This document shows, piece by piece, positions 53,601 to 63,948 of a stretch of 64,000 nt of DNA (the stretch's first letter is position 1; each line of letters opens with the position of its first letter). The DNA is from Chryseobacterium aquaeductus (GTDB taxonomy: Bacteria; Bacteroidota; Bacteroidia; Flavobacteriales; Weeksellaceae). The notes under the pieces are model-generated. The model saw only the letters and a program-made list of their open reading frames with translations, did not search any database and was not told the DNA's origin. Where the stretch lies: NCBI RefSeq assembly GCF_905175375.1, contig NZ_CAJIMS010000001.1:3038001-3102000 (forward strand), in the 5' to 3' direction. The position numbers and the translations under genes are program-made.

Positions 53601-54319
53601 CCTGAAAGATTTTGAAAACGAATTAAACCATTAGCAGCATCAATTCTGTAACCATCAATTGCATTTTTTCCTAAACCTATCATACCATTGTTTCGTAAAT
53701 CAAAAAGAGGAGCCGTATCAGGATTTGTACTATTTATATTTAATTGTGAGTATGTAAGGAAATCAGAAGCCAATGATTTACTATATAACTTTACTTTTTC
53801 GTGTGCTAGTATTCCTATACCTAGATTTCCATTGTTTCGTAAATCAAAAAGAGGAGCTGTATCAGGATTTGTACTATTTATATTTAATTGTGAATGTGTA
53901 AAGTGGTCAGAAGCCATTGATTTACTATATAACTTTACTTTTTCGTGTGCTTTTATTCCTAAGCCTAGATTTCCATTGTTTCGTAAATCAAAAAGAGGAG
54001 CCGTATCAGGATTTGTACTATTTATATTTAATTGTGAATGAGATGCAAATGTATTAACTGAAGATTTTAAATACAAACCAATAGTTGTTACTGGAGAAAT
54101 CCCTATCCCCAAATTCCCCATAAAATTAGTATTCCCTGTAAACAAGGAACTCCCTGTAACTGACAATTTGTAAGTAGCATTAGCTGTCGCAGTTCCGATA
54201 GCAACGTTACCCTCTCTAGCAATATTACCTGTAGATGTTGTAACTGTGGTTGGTTGCCATACTTGCGAGTACCCCATTGCAGAAGCCAAAAGGAGTACAG
54301 AAAATAATTTTTTGTTCAT
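50639..54319 (-). CDS. Large secreted fibre-like protein: repeats, collagen-like region, beta-helix, coiled coil
   Basis: 1226 residues, signal peptide ([19 protein letters not shown]). Order: head with [19 protein letters not shown]; three 48-residue repeats at about 85-220 ([21 protein letters not shown]); two 40-residue repeats at about 286-365 ([19 protein letters not shown]); about 24 Gly-X-Y triplets at about 446-520; a right-handed beta-helix/pectate-lyase-like part at about 600-950 with many Asn and strand turns; and a C-terminal coiled coil. The tail ([22 protein letters not shown], then heptads) is the Bacteroidetes version of a phage-fibre-like end. Probably a surface fibre or adhesin. 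Confidence 0.85.
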   Translation of the reverse strand: MNKKLFSVLLLASAMGYSQVWQPTTVTTSTGNIAREGNVAIGTATANATYKLSVTGSSLFTGNTNFMGNLGIGISPVTTIGLYLKSSVNTFASHSQLNINSTNPDTAPLFDLRNNGNLGLGIKAHEKVKLYSKSMASDHFTHSQLNINSTNPDTAPLFDLRNNGNLGIGILAHEKVKLYSKSLASDFLTYSQLNINSTNPDTAPLFDLRNNGMIGLGKNAIDGYRIDAANGLIRFQNLSGTGTRMVVADATGKLSTQNIPTVTGESTTVLDTPTIDLTLTGTQIKADVINNSITTDKILDGTIATADIKDGAVTSAKILDATIVTADIANNAVTTDKILDGTIATADIKDGAVTSAKILDATIALNDLSATGTRSATTFLAGDNTWKTISASGPTTNGLSTNATQLTSTVNGVASNVLLSAIDKQQLSISGSTLSLTNGGSVTLPTVAGATGPAGPAGPQGLTGATGLQGEVGPAGPQGLMGATGPQGLTGATGLQGEVGPAGPQGIQGLPGSDGANGQGVPTGGAAGQVLAKINGNDYATQWVDMNSSSGSTSIVNGTNTTVSGNGSPTNPYQINVANATGSNLNTVYTIGSSIASNPTPLDIRNSANSIVTASSDINQIISYAYDTLGYKKFYLQEGTYYVNQTIDLAGKSGITIEGAGYNTVLRPSNDLGVDVALVSYGDTTFSSTRNILKSLRLDLMKPNESFVNTGIRILGKAERNIFDNLYFGNDTGGYTPSTSPILVQLSNNEESDFNTFSNIHYYRFHYGIVFNSRGGIFNDNIFDNIFLNGFKTGIDFGSNTGQFNQNKFSNIHLQTTPDYQTSETYGIKNIQGHRNIFSHINTFDWKIRDSYGNLINPHLKYIIDIRSDARETTIENSILKSDFGYGNFESDRFYKDPSTDITPTNTKLINITSTNGFSENVLRGVNDFVVQGQTNSITDTNVFSVNNFNKIHLRGAFNPDANFSSKEFVLDNIGNISIGNNQASTTSKTTIKGNLNYRPNNIDLGSTSGTHILVNGGTNPQWGDVVWTPVSSLITKNIYNSNGYTTSDRTMLLDGNLYFSILSRPRGSGGIPATTKETFTVKHQQVFIGENATSFLGNATLNNDLNYKLLVNGKIKAKDEVLVSNAGWADYVFKEDYKLKSLPEVETFIKENGHLPNIPSAKEIETNGLPLAKISTLQQEKIEELTLYVIEQNKKIEAQNKKIEELSTMKQEMEALKTMVEQLKK
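53231..53460 (-). repeat. Direct repeat, 120-base period, about two copies, in the fibre gene
   Basis: Copies begin at 53231 and 53351 with near-identical sequence for most of the unit, encoding 40 residues each. Confidence 0.85.
53685..54041 (-). repeat. Direct repeat, 144-base period, three copies, in the fibre gene
   Basis: Copies at 53685, 53829 and 53973 share a 60+ base near-identical segment; exact multiples of three, so changes in copy number would keep frame. Confidence 0.9.
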
Positions 54320-54465
54320 AAGTTTTTTTTAATTAGATAAGAAAGTTTTAGAGTTAGTGAGTTTTCTTACAGTGCTAATATATTCATTAGATAGTTGCTT
54401 TCACAAGGAAAAGCTCTGCTCAATTATAAAATAGCAGAACGAAATAAATTTATAATTTATCTGAT

Positions 54466-56190
54466 TTACAATTGTTTATGCTTGAACTTTTGCTTATAGT
54501 CTGAAAAATTTTTACCCATATGCTTTTTGAATATTTTTGTAAATGCAGAAGCGCTTTTATAGCCAATATGTTCTGCAATTGCCTGTATCGTGTAGCGGTG
54601 AAATTTGGGATCTTCATCCAAAAGCTGTATAAGATAGGTGATTCTTTTTTCTTGTACATATTCGTTAAAGTTCTTTCCCAAGTAATGATTGAAATATGCT
54701 GAGAGATAAGAAGTATTTGTTTTCAGTTTTTTTGCAACAAAAGAGAGTTTAAAATCAGGATTAACAAACTCTTCCTTTTCTTCAAGCTTTAGCATTCCTG
54801 TATTTATTCTTTCCAGTTCTTCTATATCAGTGAAAAATTCAGTTTTTTCCGCTGGAGGAAATTCTTCAGACACGATATTATTTGTGTTTTCTACCTCTAT
54901 GTCTTTTTTGTTTGGAGAAAATATTAGGGATTGATCGGGTTTGTGCTTTTTCCATAAACGTTTTTGGTAGATTATAGAAATTAAAACTACAATTGATACT
55001 ACGATGATAAAAAGTACTCCCCAAAAATATATAAACTTTCTTTTAACTATAGAGATTTGCTCTATTTTCTCATGAGCTTCATCAGCATCTATAAGAGTAA
55101 TAAGTTCTTGGGTTTTATCTTTGTGGGATTCTAATTTTTGAATGGTGACTAAATATAAGTTGGCATAATGAAGAGCTTTATCCAAGTTTCCTTTTTTCTG
55201 GTAGATCTCTCTGTAAAGATTAAGACTTGCTGCATAATATTGTTGCTCTATAGACGTTTTTTTGGAAAGGGAATCTAGCTTCGACAAGTATTTAAAAGCT
55301 TCCTTTTCGTTTGCAGATTTCCAATAATTTTCGGCCAATCCATAACAATATGACTGATATTCTGAAATGTTTTTTGTAATCTCTACACTTTTATAGTGTT
55401 TTTGATAATATTTGATCGCATTTTGGTAATTTCCTTTTTGGGTTTCTATTCTTGCCAATCTAGCATGATATAAGATTGAATTAAATGCCAAATTGTGATT
55501 GAAAGAATTGCCATACTCAAAAGCTTTTTTGTAGTGAGATTTAGCAGAGTCCAGCCATATTGTTTTTTTTTCTATCTCGTATCGCTGAGTAAAGGCATAT
55601 CCTACAATATTATGTGTGTTTGCTATAGGTTCTAGTTGTGTCTTTTCTGTTGTCTTTAGAAAAAGACGTGCTGTTTCTATACCTTTTTCATAATTATGTA
55701 AATCAAGATAACTTATATATCTGAAGCGTAAAAACTCTGCATCATCATAAAAACTCTTGTATTTGGATATAATCTTCAGTGCTTTATCTGGTTCTCCTTT
55801 TTTTCTATAAACATAAAATAGTCGTCTGGCACATTCTTTTATTACTATTTTATAGCAATATTGGTGCATTTTATTCTTATTTTTTTCTGTAATTTGTAAG
55901 CATTGTAATGTTGTTTCTAGTGCTTTGTTAAGATGATTTTTAATCAGGTAATACTCCTTTGCCTCAAATGATAAAGCCCTAGTATACAAACATATATTTC
56001 CGCTTTTTTTTAAGGTATCTATAGGTGTAGTAGCATCTTCCTTTTTCTTATAATTATGTATCGCTTCTATATTCTCTATAATGTGAGAATATTGAGGGTG
56101 CTCTTTTTTGTACTGAGCTGAAAAGTATGAAGGTATAATTAAGAATAAAACAATTAAACTTTTGAAGAGGAAATAATACATAAAAATCAC
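54466..56190 (-). CDS. TPR-containing membrane AraC-type regulator
   Basis: 574 residues. Signal peptide-like start, then TPR repeats over about 40-370 (CLQITEKNKNKMHQYCY, KAFEYGNSFNHNLAFN, ALHYANLYLVTIQKLE), one membrane helix (about 388-410, FIYFWGVLFIIVVSIVVLIS) and a C-terminal AraC HTH domain (about 475-574, FNEYVQEKRITYLIQLLDE, IGYKSASAFTKIFKKHMG). This layout is a one-component membrane regulator common in Flavobacteriia. It lies upstream of the secreted fibre genes on the same strand with about 150 bases between and may control them. Confidence 0.9.
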   Translation of the reverse strand: MIFMYYFLFKSLIVLFLIIPSYFSAQYKKEHPQYSHIIENIEAIHNYKKKEDATTPIDTLKKSGNICLYTRALSFEAKEYYLIKNHLNKALETTLQCLQITEKNKNKMHQYCYKIVIKECARRLFYVYRKKGEPDKALKIISKYKSFYDDAEFLRFRYISYLDLHNYEKGIETARLFLKTTEKTQLEPIANTHNIVGYAFTQRYEIEKKTIWLDSAKSHYKKAFEYGNSFNHNLAFNSILYHARLARIETQKGNYQNAIKYYQKHYKSVEITKNISEYQSYCYGLAENYWKSANEKEAFKYLSKLDSLSKKTSIEQQYYAASLNLYREIYQKKGNLDKALHYANLYLVTIQKLESHKDKTQELITLIDADEAHEKIEQISIVKRKFIYFWGVLFIIVVSIVVLISIIYQKRLWKKHKPDQSLIFSPNKKDIEVENTNNIVSEEFPPAEKTEFFTDIEELERINTGMLKLEEKEEFVNPDFKLSFVAKKLKTNTSYLSAYFNHYLGKNFNEYVQEKRITYLIQLLDEDPKFHRYTIQAIAEHIGYKSASAFTKIFKKHMGKNFSDYKQKFKHKQL

Positions 56191-56497
56191 ATCACTTTAT
56201 ACATTAGCGTGACTTGGTGTAAGAAAAGTTAAGAAAAATCGTTATTAAAGATGATCTAAATTAAATTTTTACTTGTGTTTTTCGCTTTAAATATACTAAA
56301 ATTTTCTGCTATACTAATGTTTTTTATTGATATTTTTCATCACGTTAAGCAAAAAGTATGATTTTGACAAAGAAATAAAATTATTTATCCCTGAATTTAG
56401 GGCAACTTACTTTTTTAAAATAGTAAGTTATCACCTTAGGTATAGTTTTTTCTCTAAAAAATGCGTATTTTTGCAACTTAAAATTTCTTAGTAAACA
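56191..56497. other. Divergent spacer with the thrS promoter
   Basis: Holds promoters for the TPR-AraC gene (minus) and thrS (plus). TATTTTTG at 56466-56473 fits the -7 consensus for thrS. No T-box-type leader is seen. Confidence 0.55.
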
Positions 56498-58417
56498 ATG
56501 ATAAAAATTACACTTCCAGACAATAGCGTCAGAGAATTTGAGGGAGAAGTCACTCCGTTGGATGTGGCAAAATCTATAAGCGAGGGATTGGCTAGAAATA
56601 CCATTTCCGCAGTTGTAAACGGCACGCAAGCCGAGGTTACCACGCCTATCACCACAGATTCTACGGTACAGCTTTTGACATGGAATGATGATCTTGGTAA
56701 GAAAGCCTTTTGGCATTCTTCTGCTCACCTTTTGGCGCAGGCAATCCTAGAATTTTATCCAAATGCTCAATTAACGATCGGACCTGCAATCGAAAGCGGA
56801 TTTTATTACGACGTAGATTTCGGTGACGAAGTTTTATCTGAAAAAGATTTTGAGAAAATTGAAAAGAAAGTTTTAGAAAACGCTAAAAAAGCATCTACAT
56901 TCTCATTATATCCTGTATCTAAAGAGGAAGCTTTAAAAACTTACGCTGACAATCCCTACAAAGTAGAATTGATTTCAAATCTGAATGATGGTGAAATCAC
57001 TTTCGTTACACACGACAATTTCACAGATCTTTGTCGCGGTGGCCATATTCCAAACACTGGAATTGTGAAAGCAGTGAAGATTTTGAATGCTGCAGGAGCT
57101 TACTGGAGGGGAAATGAGAAAAACCCTCAATTAACTAGAGTGTACGGAATTTCTTTCCCAAAACAGAAAGAATTGACTGAATATCTCGAATTATTAGAAG
57201 AAGCTAAAAGAAGAGATCACAGGAAATTAGGTAAAGAATTAGGAATTTTTGCTTTCTCAGAAAAAGTAGGTGCTGGTTTACCTCTCTGGTTACCAAAAGG
57301 AACTGCTTTGAGAAAAAAATTAGAAAATTTCCTTTCTGTTGCTCAGAAAAAAGGAGGTTACGAATTTGTAATGACACCACATATCGGTGCAAAAGAATTG
57401 TATGTAACTTCAGGTCACTGGGATAAATATGGCGCAGACAGTTTCCAGCCAATCAAAACTCCTAATGAAGGAGAAGAATTTATGCTGAAACCGATGAACT
57501 GTCCTCATCACTGTGAAATTTACAAAACTTCACAATGGAGCTACAGAGATTTGCCAAAAAGATATGCAGAATTTGGTACTGTTTACAGATACGAGCAGTC
57601 AGGAGAGCTTCACGGTTTAACGAGAGTTCGTGGGTTTACTCAAGATGATGCTCACCTTTTCTGTACTCCGGATCAATTGATGGATGAGTTTAAGAAAACG
57701 ATTGATTTGGTTCTTTATGTTTTTGGTTCTCTTGGATTTGCAGATTTTACTGCTCAGATTTCATTAAGAGATCCTGATAATAAAGAAAAGTATATCGGTT
57801 CTGATGAAAACTGGGAAAAAGCAGAAAACGCAATCGTCACTGCAGCGAAAGAAAAAGGACTAAACACAGTTACAGAATATGGTGAAGCTGCATTCTACGG
57901 TCCTAAATTAGATTTCATGGTGAAAGATGCTTTAGGAAGAAAATGGCAGTTGGGGACTATTCAGGTAGATTATAACTTACCGGAAAGATTTGATCTTACG
58001 TACATCGGCAGCGATAATGAGAAACACAGACCGATAATGATTCACAGAGCACCATTTGGTTCTATGGAACGTTTCATTGCGATCTTATTAGAGAATACTG
58101 CCGGAGATTTTCCTTTATGGTTGAGTCCTGATCAGTTTACCATATTGCCAATCAGTGAAAAATATGTAGATTATGCAAAAAAAGTTTCAGAATTTTTAGA
58201 AATTCACGATATTAGCGGATTGATTGACGAGAGAAACGAAAAAACGGGTAAAAAAATCCGTGATGCAGAATTGAAAAAGATTCCTTTTATGCTTGTAGTA
58301 GGGGAAAATGAGGAGAGAGATGGCACAATTTCTGTACGTAGACGTGGAGAAGGCGACCTTGGAGTAATGAGTATGGACGAGTTTGCAGCCTACTTCAAAA
58401 AAGAAGCAACAGTATAA
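56498..58417 (+). CDS. thrS: Threonyl-tRNA synthetase
   Basis: 639 residues, normal length. TGS domain (1-60), editing domain with [10 protein letters not shown] and [10 protein letters not shown] (zinc-binding His/Cys set), class II catalytic core with [24 protein letters not shown] (motif 2 with zinc Cys), [27 protein letters not shown] and [17 protein letters not shown] (motif 3), and an anticodon-binding domain from about 535. First gene of the thrS-infC-rpmI-rplT block conserved in many bacteria. Confidence 0.97.
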   Translation: MIKITLPDNSVREFEGEVTPLDVAKSISEGLARNTISAVVNGTQAEVTTPITTDSTVQLLTWNDDLGKKAFWHSSAHLLAQAILEFYPNAQLTIGPAIESGFYYDVDFGDEVLSEKDFEKIEKKVLENAKKASTFSLYPVSKEEALKTYADNPYKVELISNLNDGEITFVTHDNFTDLCRGGHIPNTGIVKAVKILNAAGAYWRGNEKNPQLTRVYGISFPKQKELTEYLELLEEAKRRDHRKLGKELGIFAFSEKVGAGLPLWLPKGTALRKKLENFLSVAQKKGGYEFVMTPHIGAKELYVTSGHWDKYGADSFQPIKTPNEGEEFMLKPMNCPHHCEIYKTSQWSYRDLPKRYAEFGTVYRYEQSGELHGLTRVRGFTQDDAHLFCTPDQLMDEFKKTIDLVLYVFGSLGFADFTAQISLRDPDNKEKYIGSDENWEKAENAIVTAAKEKGLNTVTEYGEAAFYGPKLDFMVKDALGRKWQLGTIQVDYNLPERFDLTYIGSDNEKHRPIMIHRAPFGSMERFIAILLENTAGDFPLWLSPDQFTILPISEKYVDYAKKVSEFLEIHDISGLIDERNEKTGKKIRDAELKKIPFMLVVGENEERDGTISVRRRGEGDLGVMSMDEFAAYFKKEATV

Positions 58418-58514
58418 GAGAATTACGAGATTTATTATTTAGAAATTAAGTATTAATTAAATCTAAATTTCTAAATCATTAAAATTAGTTATTAACCAAT
58501 AAAATTATAAAGCG

Positions 58515-59075
58515 ATAGCACAACGATTTAACAACAGAGGCCCACAAAGACGTCCACCTCAGGAGGACTTACACATGATAAACGATAAGATCCGTGTACG
58601 GGAACTTCGTTTAGTGGGCGACAACGTAGAAGCGGGAATTTTCCCGATTGACAAAGCGAGACAAATTGCCAAAGAACAGGAACTAGATTTGGTCGTGATT
58701 TCTGACAAGGCTGAACCTTTTATTGCGAGAATATTAGACTACAAAAAGTTTTTATACGAGCAAAAGAAAAAAACCAAAGAACTTAAAGCTAAACAAATCA
58801 AAGTGGTTGTAAAAGAGATCCGTTTCGGACCTCAGACAGACGAGCACGATTACGATTTTAAGAAAAAACATGCTGAAAAGTTTTTGGAAGAAGGCTCGAA
58901 ATTGAAAACCTACGTATTTTTCAAAGGACGTTCTATTATCTTTAAAGATCAGGGTGAAATTTTACTTCTTAAACTGGCTCAGGAACTTGAGCACGTAGGA
59001 AAAGTAGATCAGCTTCCTAAACTTGAAGGAAAAAGAATGATTATGATGATGAGTCCTAAAAAGCCAGCTAAATAA
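58515..59075 (+). CDS. infC: Translation initiation factor IF-3, apparent AUA start
   Basis: 186 residues if translation begins at the ATA at 58515. The frame is closed by TAA at 58500-58502, and between there and the ATG at 58575 there is no ATG, GTG or TTG. The residues encoded there ([20 protein letters not shown]) correspond to the conserved IF-3 N-terminal extension, with [12 protein letters not shown] aligned to the usual EDPHRINxxIR; the ATG at 58575 is thus inside the conserved motif. A rare start matches the AUU autoregulation of infC in Enterobacteria. IF-3 N domain to about 85, then [28 protein letters not shown]. Confidence 0.9.
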   Translation: MAQRFNNRGPQRRPPQEDLHMINDKIRVRELRLVGDNVEAGIFPIDKARQIAKEQELDLVVISDKAEPFIARILDYKKFLYEQKKKTKELKAKQIKVVVKEIRFGPQTDEHDYDFKKKHAEKFLEEGSKLKTYVFFKGRSIIFKDQGEILLLKLAQELEHVGKVDQLPKLEGKRMIMMMSPKKPAK

Positions 59076-59126
59076 TTTGACAATCTGATGATGAGTTTCT
59101 GCTCATTATCGTACGGAAATATACAT

Positions 59127-59154
59127 AGAGATTTTCTTAGGAAAGTCTCTTTTT
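59127..59154 (+). terminator. Terminator between infC and rpmI
   Basis: Stem AGAGATTTTC / GAAAGTCTCT (one G-U), loop TTAG, then TTTT. Confidence 0.75.
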
Positions 59155-59170
59155 GTATGATAATTTTTCG

Positions 59171-59178
59171 TAATTTTG
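59171..59178 (+). promoter_or_regulatory. -7 element for rpmI-rplT
   Basis: TAATTTTG followed by C, downstream of the terminator, so rpmI-rplT can be transcribed separately from infC. A TTTTG lies 15 bases upstream, short for a -33 element. Confidence 0.5.
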
Positions 59179-59278
59179 CAAACCAAATATCTGTGTGGAT
59201 ATTTAACAGAGAGCTAATAGCCAAAAGCTCTTAGCTGATAGCTAAAGTATTGATAACAAAAACATAAAAAAGCAAACA

Positions 59279-59476
59279 ATGCCAAAATTAAAAACGAAAT
59301 CAGGTGCTAAGAAGCGTTTTAAACTTACCGGAACTGGTAAGATTAAAAGAAAAGGTGCTTTCAAAAGCCACATCTTGACAAAAAAAGAAACTAAGCAGAA
59401 GAGAAATCTTACGCAAACTTCTTATGTTGCAAAAGTGGACGAAAAAAGCGTTAAACGTCAATTAGCAATTAAGTAG
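59279..59476 (+). CDS. rpmI: 50S ribosomal protein L35
   Basis: 65 residues, highly basic, with the L35 pattern [20 protein letters not shown] and the block [18 protein letters not shown]. Its separate promoter after the infC terminator and a 100-base leader leave room for autogenous control as known for L20 in other bacteria, but no defined leader motif was recognised. Confidence 0.96.
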   Translation: MPKLKTKSGAKKRFKLTGTGKIKRKGAFKSHILTKKETKQKRNLTQTSYVAKVDEKSVKRQLAIK

Positions 59477-59651
59477 TTTTTATAAATCCTTTATTCGGTT
59501 TATAAGAATAACAATTCAACATTTTAACCCTGAAACGGTGCACCAAAGAGAATTAGAGTTTGCGAGTGTGGGAATTGGAGAGTAAATCTCTCATCAATTA
59601 TCATTTATCAATTATTTTTAGTTCCGCCCTTTTCAAAAAAACAATTAAATT

Positions 59652-59996
59652 ATGCCAAGATCAGTAAATGCCGTAGCTTCTAGAGCGCGCAGAAAAAAAT
59701 TAATGAAACAAGCTAAAGGTTTTTTCGGTAGAAGAAAGAACGTTTGGACTGTTGCTAAAAACGCGGTACAAAAAGCAATGCAATATGCTTACCGTGGAAG
59801 AAAAGAGAAAAAGAGAAACTTCAGAGCACTTTGGATCATGCGTATCAACGCAGGAGCTAGAGAGCACGGGATGTCTTACTCTCAGTTTATGGGAGCTCTT
59901 AAAAAGAACAACATTGAATTGAACAGAAAAGTTTTAGCTGATTTAGCGATGAACTATCCTGAAGCATTCAAAGCAGTTGTAGATCAAGTAAAATAA
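59652..59996 (+). CDS. rplT: 50S ribosomal protein L20
   Basis: 114 residues, the usual length: [55 protein letters not shown] and [10 protein letters not shown]. It binds 23S rRNA early in assembly. 175 bases after rpmI; last gene of the block, followed by a terminator. Confidence 0.97.
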   Translation: MPRSVNAVASRARRKKLMKQAKGFFGRRKNVWTVAKNAVQKAMQYAYRGRKEKKRNFRALWIMRINAGAREHGMSYSQFMGALKKNNIELNRKVLADLAMNYPEAFKAVVDQVK

Positions 59997-60021
59997 TGTA
60001 AAATTTTTTGTTATCAATATA

Positions 60022-60051
60022 AATCCTGAGTTTTTTGCTCGGGATTTTTTT
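60022..60051 (+). terminator. Rho-independent terminator after rplT
   Basis: Stem AATCCTGAG / CTCGGGATT (one G-U), loop TTTTTTG, then T-run. Confidence 0.88.
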
Positions 60052-60057
60052 ATTATA

Positions 60058-60065
60058 TACATTTG
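60058..60065 (+). promoter_or_regulatory. -7 element of the M28 peptidase gene
   Basis: TACATTTG, 26 bases before the GTG start. Confidence 0.4.
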
Positions 60066-60091
60066 TGTAATATTAAAGTATTTTATAAAAA

Positions 60092-61264
60092 GTGAAAAAA
60101 TTAACCACTCTTCTACTTCTTTCAATTGCTGCTTACCATGCTCAGGCTCAGAGTTTCATTCAGGCATATCAAGACCGAGTCAATCAGATTACACAAACCA
60201 ATATTACAACCATCCTCCAAGAGTTTTCAGGATTGGGTGTTAAAACTACAGGTTCTGTCGCAAATACCAATACATTAAATTGGCTTAAAGCTAAGTATCA
60301 ATCATATGGTTATTCTGCAAGCCAGATAACTGAAGATACTTTCACTTTTGGAAGTACGACTTCAAAAAATTTAATCATTACAAAAACAGGTACAGTATAT
60401 CCTAATATTTACGTGATCATCTGTGGACATTACGATACCATTGCAGGACCTGGAGTGAGTGATAACGGTAGCGGGACTTCTATTATCTTAGAAGCTGCGA
60501 GAATTTTGAAAGATATTCCTACAGAATATTCTGTAAAATTTATTCACTTTTCCGGCGAAGAGCAGGGTTTACAAGGAAGCAATCATTATGTGAATAATGT
60601 TGTCTTTCAAAACAATGTTCGTCAGTTAAATTTAAAAGTGGTATTCAATATCGATCAAGTAGGAGGTCAACTTGGAAATCTGAATAATAATGTGAAATGT
60701 GAAAGTGATCAAAGTGGGCAAAGTGCTAACAACGCACAATCATTAGCATTCACACAGCAATTGGCAACTTGCACTACACTCTATTCACCTTTGCAAACCA
60801 CATTTTCTAACGCATTTGCTTCAGATTATGTGCCGTTTGAAAATAAAGGTGACATCATTACAGGCTTTTATGAGACAGTGAGGAGTTACAATGAGCATAC
60901 GGTAAATGATACTTTTGCCAATGTAGATCCCACCTATGTTTTTAATGTCGGTAAAGCTGCGGTCGGAGCTCTTCAGCATTTTGCAGTGGCATCAACTGTA
61001 AATCTAAGTACGAATGAAACCACTGTCAATAATTTAGAATCTATTAAAATTTATCCAAATCCTGTACAAAATATTCTGAATTTAGAGTTACCTCAAGATA
61101 TTAAAAATTTCAAAGTTGAAATCACAGATGTGTCTGGAAAACTGATTATAAACTCTGAAATGGAAACTGCAATTAATGTTTCAAAACTTCAAAACGGTGT
61201 TTATTTTTGTACAGTGAAAACTGGGGAAGAAAGTATAACAAGGAAAATAATTATAGAAAAATAG
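60092..61264 (+). CDS. Secreted M28-family metallopeptidase with T9SS sorting domain
   Basis: 390 residues from a GTG at 60092; the first residues (KKLTTLLLLSIAAYHAQAQS) are a signal peptide. M28 domain at about 45-300 with the metal ligands CGHYDT (His, Asp), GVSDNGSGTS (Asp), HFSGEEQGLQGS (Glu-Glu), IDQVG (Asp) and an active-site His in YNEHTVND. The C-terminal 75 residues are a T9SS type A domain (IYPNPVQNILNLE, ending KIIIEK). Aminopeptidase-like. Confidence 0.9.
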   Translation: MKKLTTLLLLSIAAYHAQAQSFIQAYQDRVNQITQTNITTILQEFSGLGVKTTGSVANTNTLNWLKAKYQSYGYSASQITEDTFTFGSTTSKNLIITKTGTVYPNIYVIICGHYDTIAGPGVSDNGSGTSIILEAARILKDIPTEYSVKFIHFSGEEQGLQGSNHYVNNVVFQNNVRQLNLKVVFNIDQVGGQLGNLNNNVKCESDQSGQSANNAQSLAFTQQLATCTTLYSPLQTTFSNAFASDYVPFENKGDIITGFYETVRSYNEHTVNDTFANVDPTYVFNVGKAAVGALQHFAVASTVNLSTNETTVNNLESIKIYPNPVQNILNLELPQDIKNFKVEITDVSGKLIINSEMETAINVSKLQNGVYFCTVKTGEESITRKIIIEK

Positions 61265-61294
61265 TATTGATAATTATCTAATCCTACATACCTT

Positions 61295-61318
61295 AAAAAC
61301 CTGCAATTGCAGGTTTTT
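61295..61318. terminator. Bidirectional terminator
   Basis: Perfect palindrome AAAAACCTGCAA / TTGCAGGTTTTT without a loop spacer beyond the central AATT, between the convergent M28 gene and hisIE. Confidence 0.88.
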
Positions 61319-61903
61319 TCATTGACGATTAATTAATATTTCTTCAATTTCCTGTAATGAAAAGTTTTTAGCTTTCAACAGAATTAAAAAGTGATATAAC
61401 AAATCTGCAGCTTCGTTTTTAAACAAATCTTCATTATTATCTTTCGCTTCAATCACCAATTCCACAGCCTCCTCTCCTACTTTTTGAGCCATTTTATTGA
61501 TACCTTTTTGAAATAATGAGTAAGTGTAAGAATCTTCAATTTTATCATCAATTCTTTGTGAAATTTTATCTTCAAGCTCGTATAAAAAACCTTTAGAATC
61601 TTTATCACCAAAACAACTGAAACTTCCTGTGTGGCAAACCAAATTTTTCGGAACAACTTTAATTAAGATTGTATCCTGATCGCAATCTACAGCAATATTT
61701 TTCATAATTAAAAAGTTTCCCGACTCCTCACCTTTCGTCCACAATCTGTTTTTTGAACGGCTGAAAAAAGTAACAATTCCTTCATTTTTTGTTTTGTTAA
61801 AAGCCTCTTCATTCATATAACCAAGCATTAAAACCTGCAAAGTTCTGTCATCCTGAATGATCACAGGAACCAATCCGCTTGTTTTATAAAAATCTATTTT
61901 CAT
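61319..61903 (-). CDS. hisIE: Bifunctional phosphoribosyl-AMP cyclohydrolase / phosphoribosyl-ATP pyrophosphatase
   Basis: 194 residues. HisI domain in the first half ([55 protein letters not shown] with metal-binding Asp/Cys) and HisE domain in the second ([38 protein letters not shown]). It does two early steps of histidine synthesis. Last gene of the his cluster in this window; overlaps hisF by 4 bases. Confidence 0.95.
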   Translation of the reverse strand: MKIDFYKTSGLVPVIIQDDRTLQVLMLGYMNEEAFNKTKNEGIVTFFSRSKNRLWTKGEESGNFLIMKNIAVDCDQDTILIKVVPKNLVCHTGSFSCFGDKDSKGFLYELEDKISQRIDDKIEDSYTYSLFQKGINKMAQKVGEEAVELVIEAKDNNEDLFKNEAADLLYHFLILLKAKNFSLQEIEEILINRQ

Positions 61904-62652
61904 CTTACGTTGATATTTCTGTATTTTAATTCATTTTTTAAATCATCAATTCTAATTTCCTCGAAGTGGAAAATACTTGCAGCCAAGGCTCCTGTGGCAT
62001 TTGTTTTATTGAATACGTCTTCAAAATCTTCAATTTTACCTGCACCACCTGAAGCAATTACAGGAATATTTACATTTTCAGAAATCAGTTTTGTCAGTCT
62101 CAGATCAAAGCCATTTTTAGTTCCGTCACCATTCATTGAGGTTAAAAGAATTTCACCAGCTCCCAATTCTTCTGTCTTTTTTGCCCAATCCAAAGTTTTC
62201 AAAGGTGTTATTTCTCTTCCGCCTTTTACAAAAACCCAATCGTAACCATCAATAAATTTTGTGTCAATTGCAACTACAATACATTGGTTTCCAAATTCTT
62301 TAGCTAAATCAGTGATCAGATTCGGATTTTTCACGGCAGAAGAATTGATGCTTATTTTATCTGCTCCTGCTTCTAGCAGCTTTCTAACGTCGTCAATTGA
62401 AGTAATTCCGCCGCCAACCGTAAATGGAATACTCAATTCTTTTGCAATATTATTCACCAGTTCGGCAAAAGTTTTCCGTTCTTCAATCGTTGCGGTAATA
62501 TCCAGAAAAACCAATTCGTCAGCACCTTCATTTTCATATTTTTTGGCGAGATCTATTGGGTTTCCGGCATTTCGTAGTCCTTCAAAGTTGACTCCTTTCA
62601 CCGTCGTTCCGTCTTTAATATCCAAACATGGGATTATTCTTTTTTTAAGCAT
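61900..62652 (-). CDS. hisF: Imidazole glycerol phosphate synthase cyclase subunit
   Basis: 250 residues, TIM barrel with Asp11 ([10 protein letters not shown]), VVAIDTK (Asp about 130) and phosphate-binding TVGGGI and ASGGAG. It works with HisH: ammonia from HisH is added to PRFAR giving IGP and AICAR. Overlaps hisIE by 4 bases and hisA by 8, so a tight operon. Confidence 0.97.
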   Translation of the reverse strand: MLKKRIIPCLDIKDGTTVKGVNFEGLRNAGNPIDLAKKYENEGADELVFLDITATIEERKTFAELVNNIAKELSIPFTVGGGITSIDDVRKLLEAGADKISINSSAVKNPNLITDLAKEFGNQCIVVAIDTKFIDGYDWVFVKGGREITPLKTLDWAKKTEELGAGEILLTSMNGDGTKNGFDLRLTKLISENVNIPVIASGGAGKIEDFEDVFNKTNATGALAASIFHFEEIRIDDLKNELKYRNINVR

Positions 62653-63367
62653 TCTGAATAAAGTTTTGAAGTTGATTTAAAGAAATTTTTCCTTCATAGA
62701 TCGCTTTTCCGATGATTGTTCCGGCACAGCCAAGTTTTTTCATCAGTTGAACATCTTCTATACTTGAAATTCCTCCGCTTGCGACTAACTGAATTGCCGT
62801 TTTGTCTAAAATTTCCTGATACAGTTCTGTGGAAGGACCCTGCAACATTCCATCCTTTGAAATATCGGTGCAAATCACATTCGCAAGACCTTTTTGTTGA
62901 TAATTGAGAATAAAATCAAGTACATTTTGATCACTTTCTTCTATCCAGCCAGAAATTTTTATCTTCATATTTTCACAATCGGCTCCAAGAATTATTTTGG
63001 CTGCACCGTATTTTTCAAGTAATTTAAAACAAAATTCAGGATTTTGAACTGCGATGCTGCCGATGGTGATTTGTGAAGCTCCGGAACTGAAAGCTGTTTC
63101 AATATCTTGTTCAGTTTTTAGTCCGCCACCAAAATCGATTTGTAAATTTGTTTCTTTAGCAATATTTTCCAATACTTTTTGGTTGACAATATGTTTTGAT
63201 TTTGCACCGTCAAGATCTACCAAATGCAGAAATTGTACACCAAAATCTTCAAATTCTTTCGCAACTTCGAGAGGGTTTTCGTTATATATTTTCTTAGTCG
63301 TGTAATCGCCTTTGGAGAGTCTTACACATTTTCCGTCTATAATATCTATTGCCGGGATTATTTTCAT
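62645..63367 (-). CDS. hisA: ProFAR isomerase
   Basis: 240 residues, TIM barrel paralogous to His[19 protein letters not shown] with Asp8, [25 protein letters not shown] with the second catalytic Asp, and [12 protein letters not shown]. It isomerises ProFAR to PRFAR. Starts 2 bases after the hisH stop and overlaps hisF by 8 bases. Confidence 0.96.
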   Translation of the reverse strand: MKIIPAIDIIDGKCVRLSKGDYTTKKIYNENPLEVAKEFEDFGVQFLHLVDLDGAKSKHIVNQKVLENIAKETNLQIDFGGGLKTEQDIETAFSSGASQITIGSIAVQNPEFCFKLLEKYGAAKIILGADCENMKIKISGWIEESDQNVLDFILNYQQKGLANVICTDISKDGMLQGPSTELYQEILDKTAIQLVASGGISSIEDVQLMKKLGCAGTIIGKAIYEGKISLNQLQNFIQNA

Positions 63368-63368
63368 T

Positions 63369-63947
63369 TTAAATGTTTAAAAAGTTTTTTAATAGTTGAT
63401 TGCCAGTTTTTCCTGATTTTTCCGGATGAAACTGTGTGGCAAAAAAATTATCTTTTTGCAACATAGCACTGAATGGCAAAATATAATCACAAACAGAAGT
63501 TGTGTTTTCTGACAATTCGCAATAAAAACTGTGAACGAAATAGAGGTTATCTTCGTCCGAAATCTCTGATAATAATTCCGAATTTAATTTGGAAATTGTA
63601 TTCCAACCCATGTGTGGAACGAGATCAAGTGGCGGAAATTTTTTCACATTACAGTCAAAAATTCCCATTCCTACGGTGTCTCCTTCTTCATTATTTTTAC
63701 ACATTAACTGCATTCCAAGGCAAATTCCCAAAACTGGCTGCTTCAGAGTTGGGATCAATTCATCTAAACCTCTTTCCTTTAAAATTTTCATTGTAGAAGA
63801 AGCTTCGCCAACGCCCGGGAAAATTACTTTTTCGGCATTTCTTATCAATTCAAAATCATCTGTGATAATGGAATTTGCACCTAATCTTTCTAATGCATTT
63901 TGCACTGAATTTACGTTTCCTCCGTTGTATTTTATAATTGCGATCAT
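63369..63947 (-). CDS. hisH: Imidazole glycerol phosphate synthase glutaminase subunit
   Basis: 192 residues from the ATG at 63947 ([19 protein letters not shown] is the conserved start; the open frame extends upstream into hisB). Class I glutamine amidotransferase: VIFPGVGEA, nucleophile Cys in [11 protein letters not shown], and catalytic His/Glu in [10 protein letters not shown]. Supplies ammonia to HisF. Starts 1 base after the hisB stop region. Confidence 0.96.
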   Translation of the reverse strand: MIAIIKYNGGNVNSVQNALERLGANSIITDDFELIRNAEKVIFPGVGEASSTMKILKERGLDELIPTLKQPVLGICLGMQLMCKNNEEGDTVGMGIFDCNVKKFPPLDLVPHMGWNTISKLNSELLSEISDEDNLYFVHSFYCELSENTTSVCDYILPFSAMLQKDNFFATQFHPEKSGKTGNQLLKNFLNI

Positions 63948-63948
63948 T

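Noticed and set aside
53007..54041. Long open frames on the plus strand opposite the fibre gene
   Set aside because: They are antisense images of the repeats; composition is Val/Ser-rich shadow sequence with no start context or domain.
50639..54319. Prophage tail fibre region
   Set aside because: Signal peptide, no other phage genes, T9SS-domain partner and AraC regulator point to a cellular surface protein.
56191..56497. T-box or other tRNA-sensing leader upstream of thrS
   Set aside because: Too short after the -7 element (about 25 bases to the ATG) and no T-box sequence.
59155..59278. L20-type ribosomal leader motif before rpmI
   Set aside because: No structure resembling the known L20 leader could be identified by eye; only a terminator and a promoter are supported.
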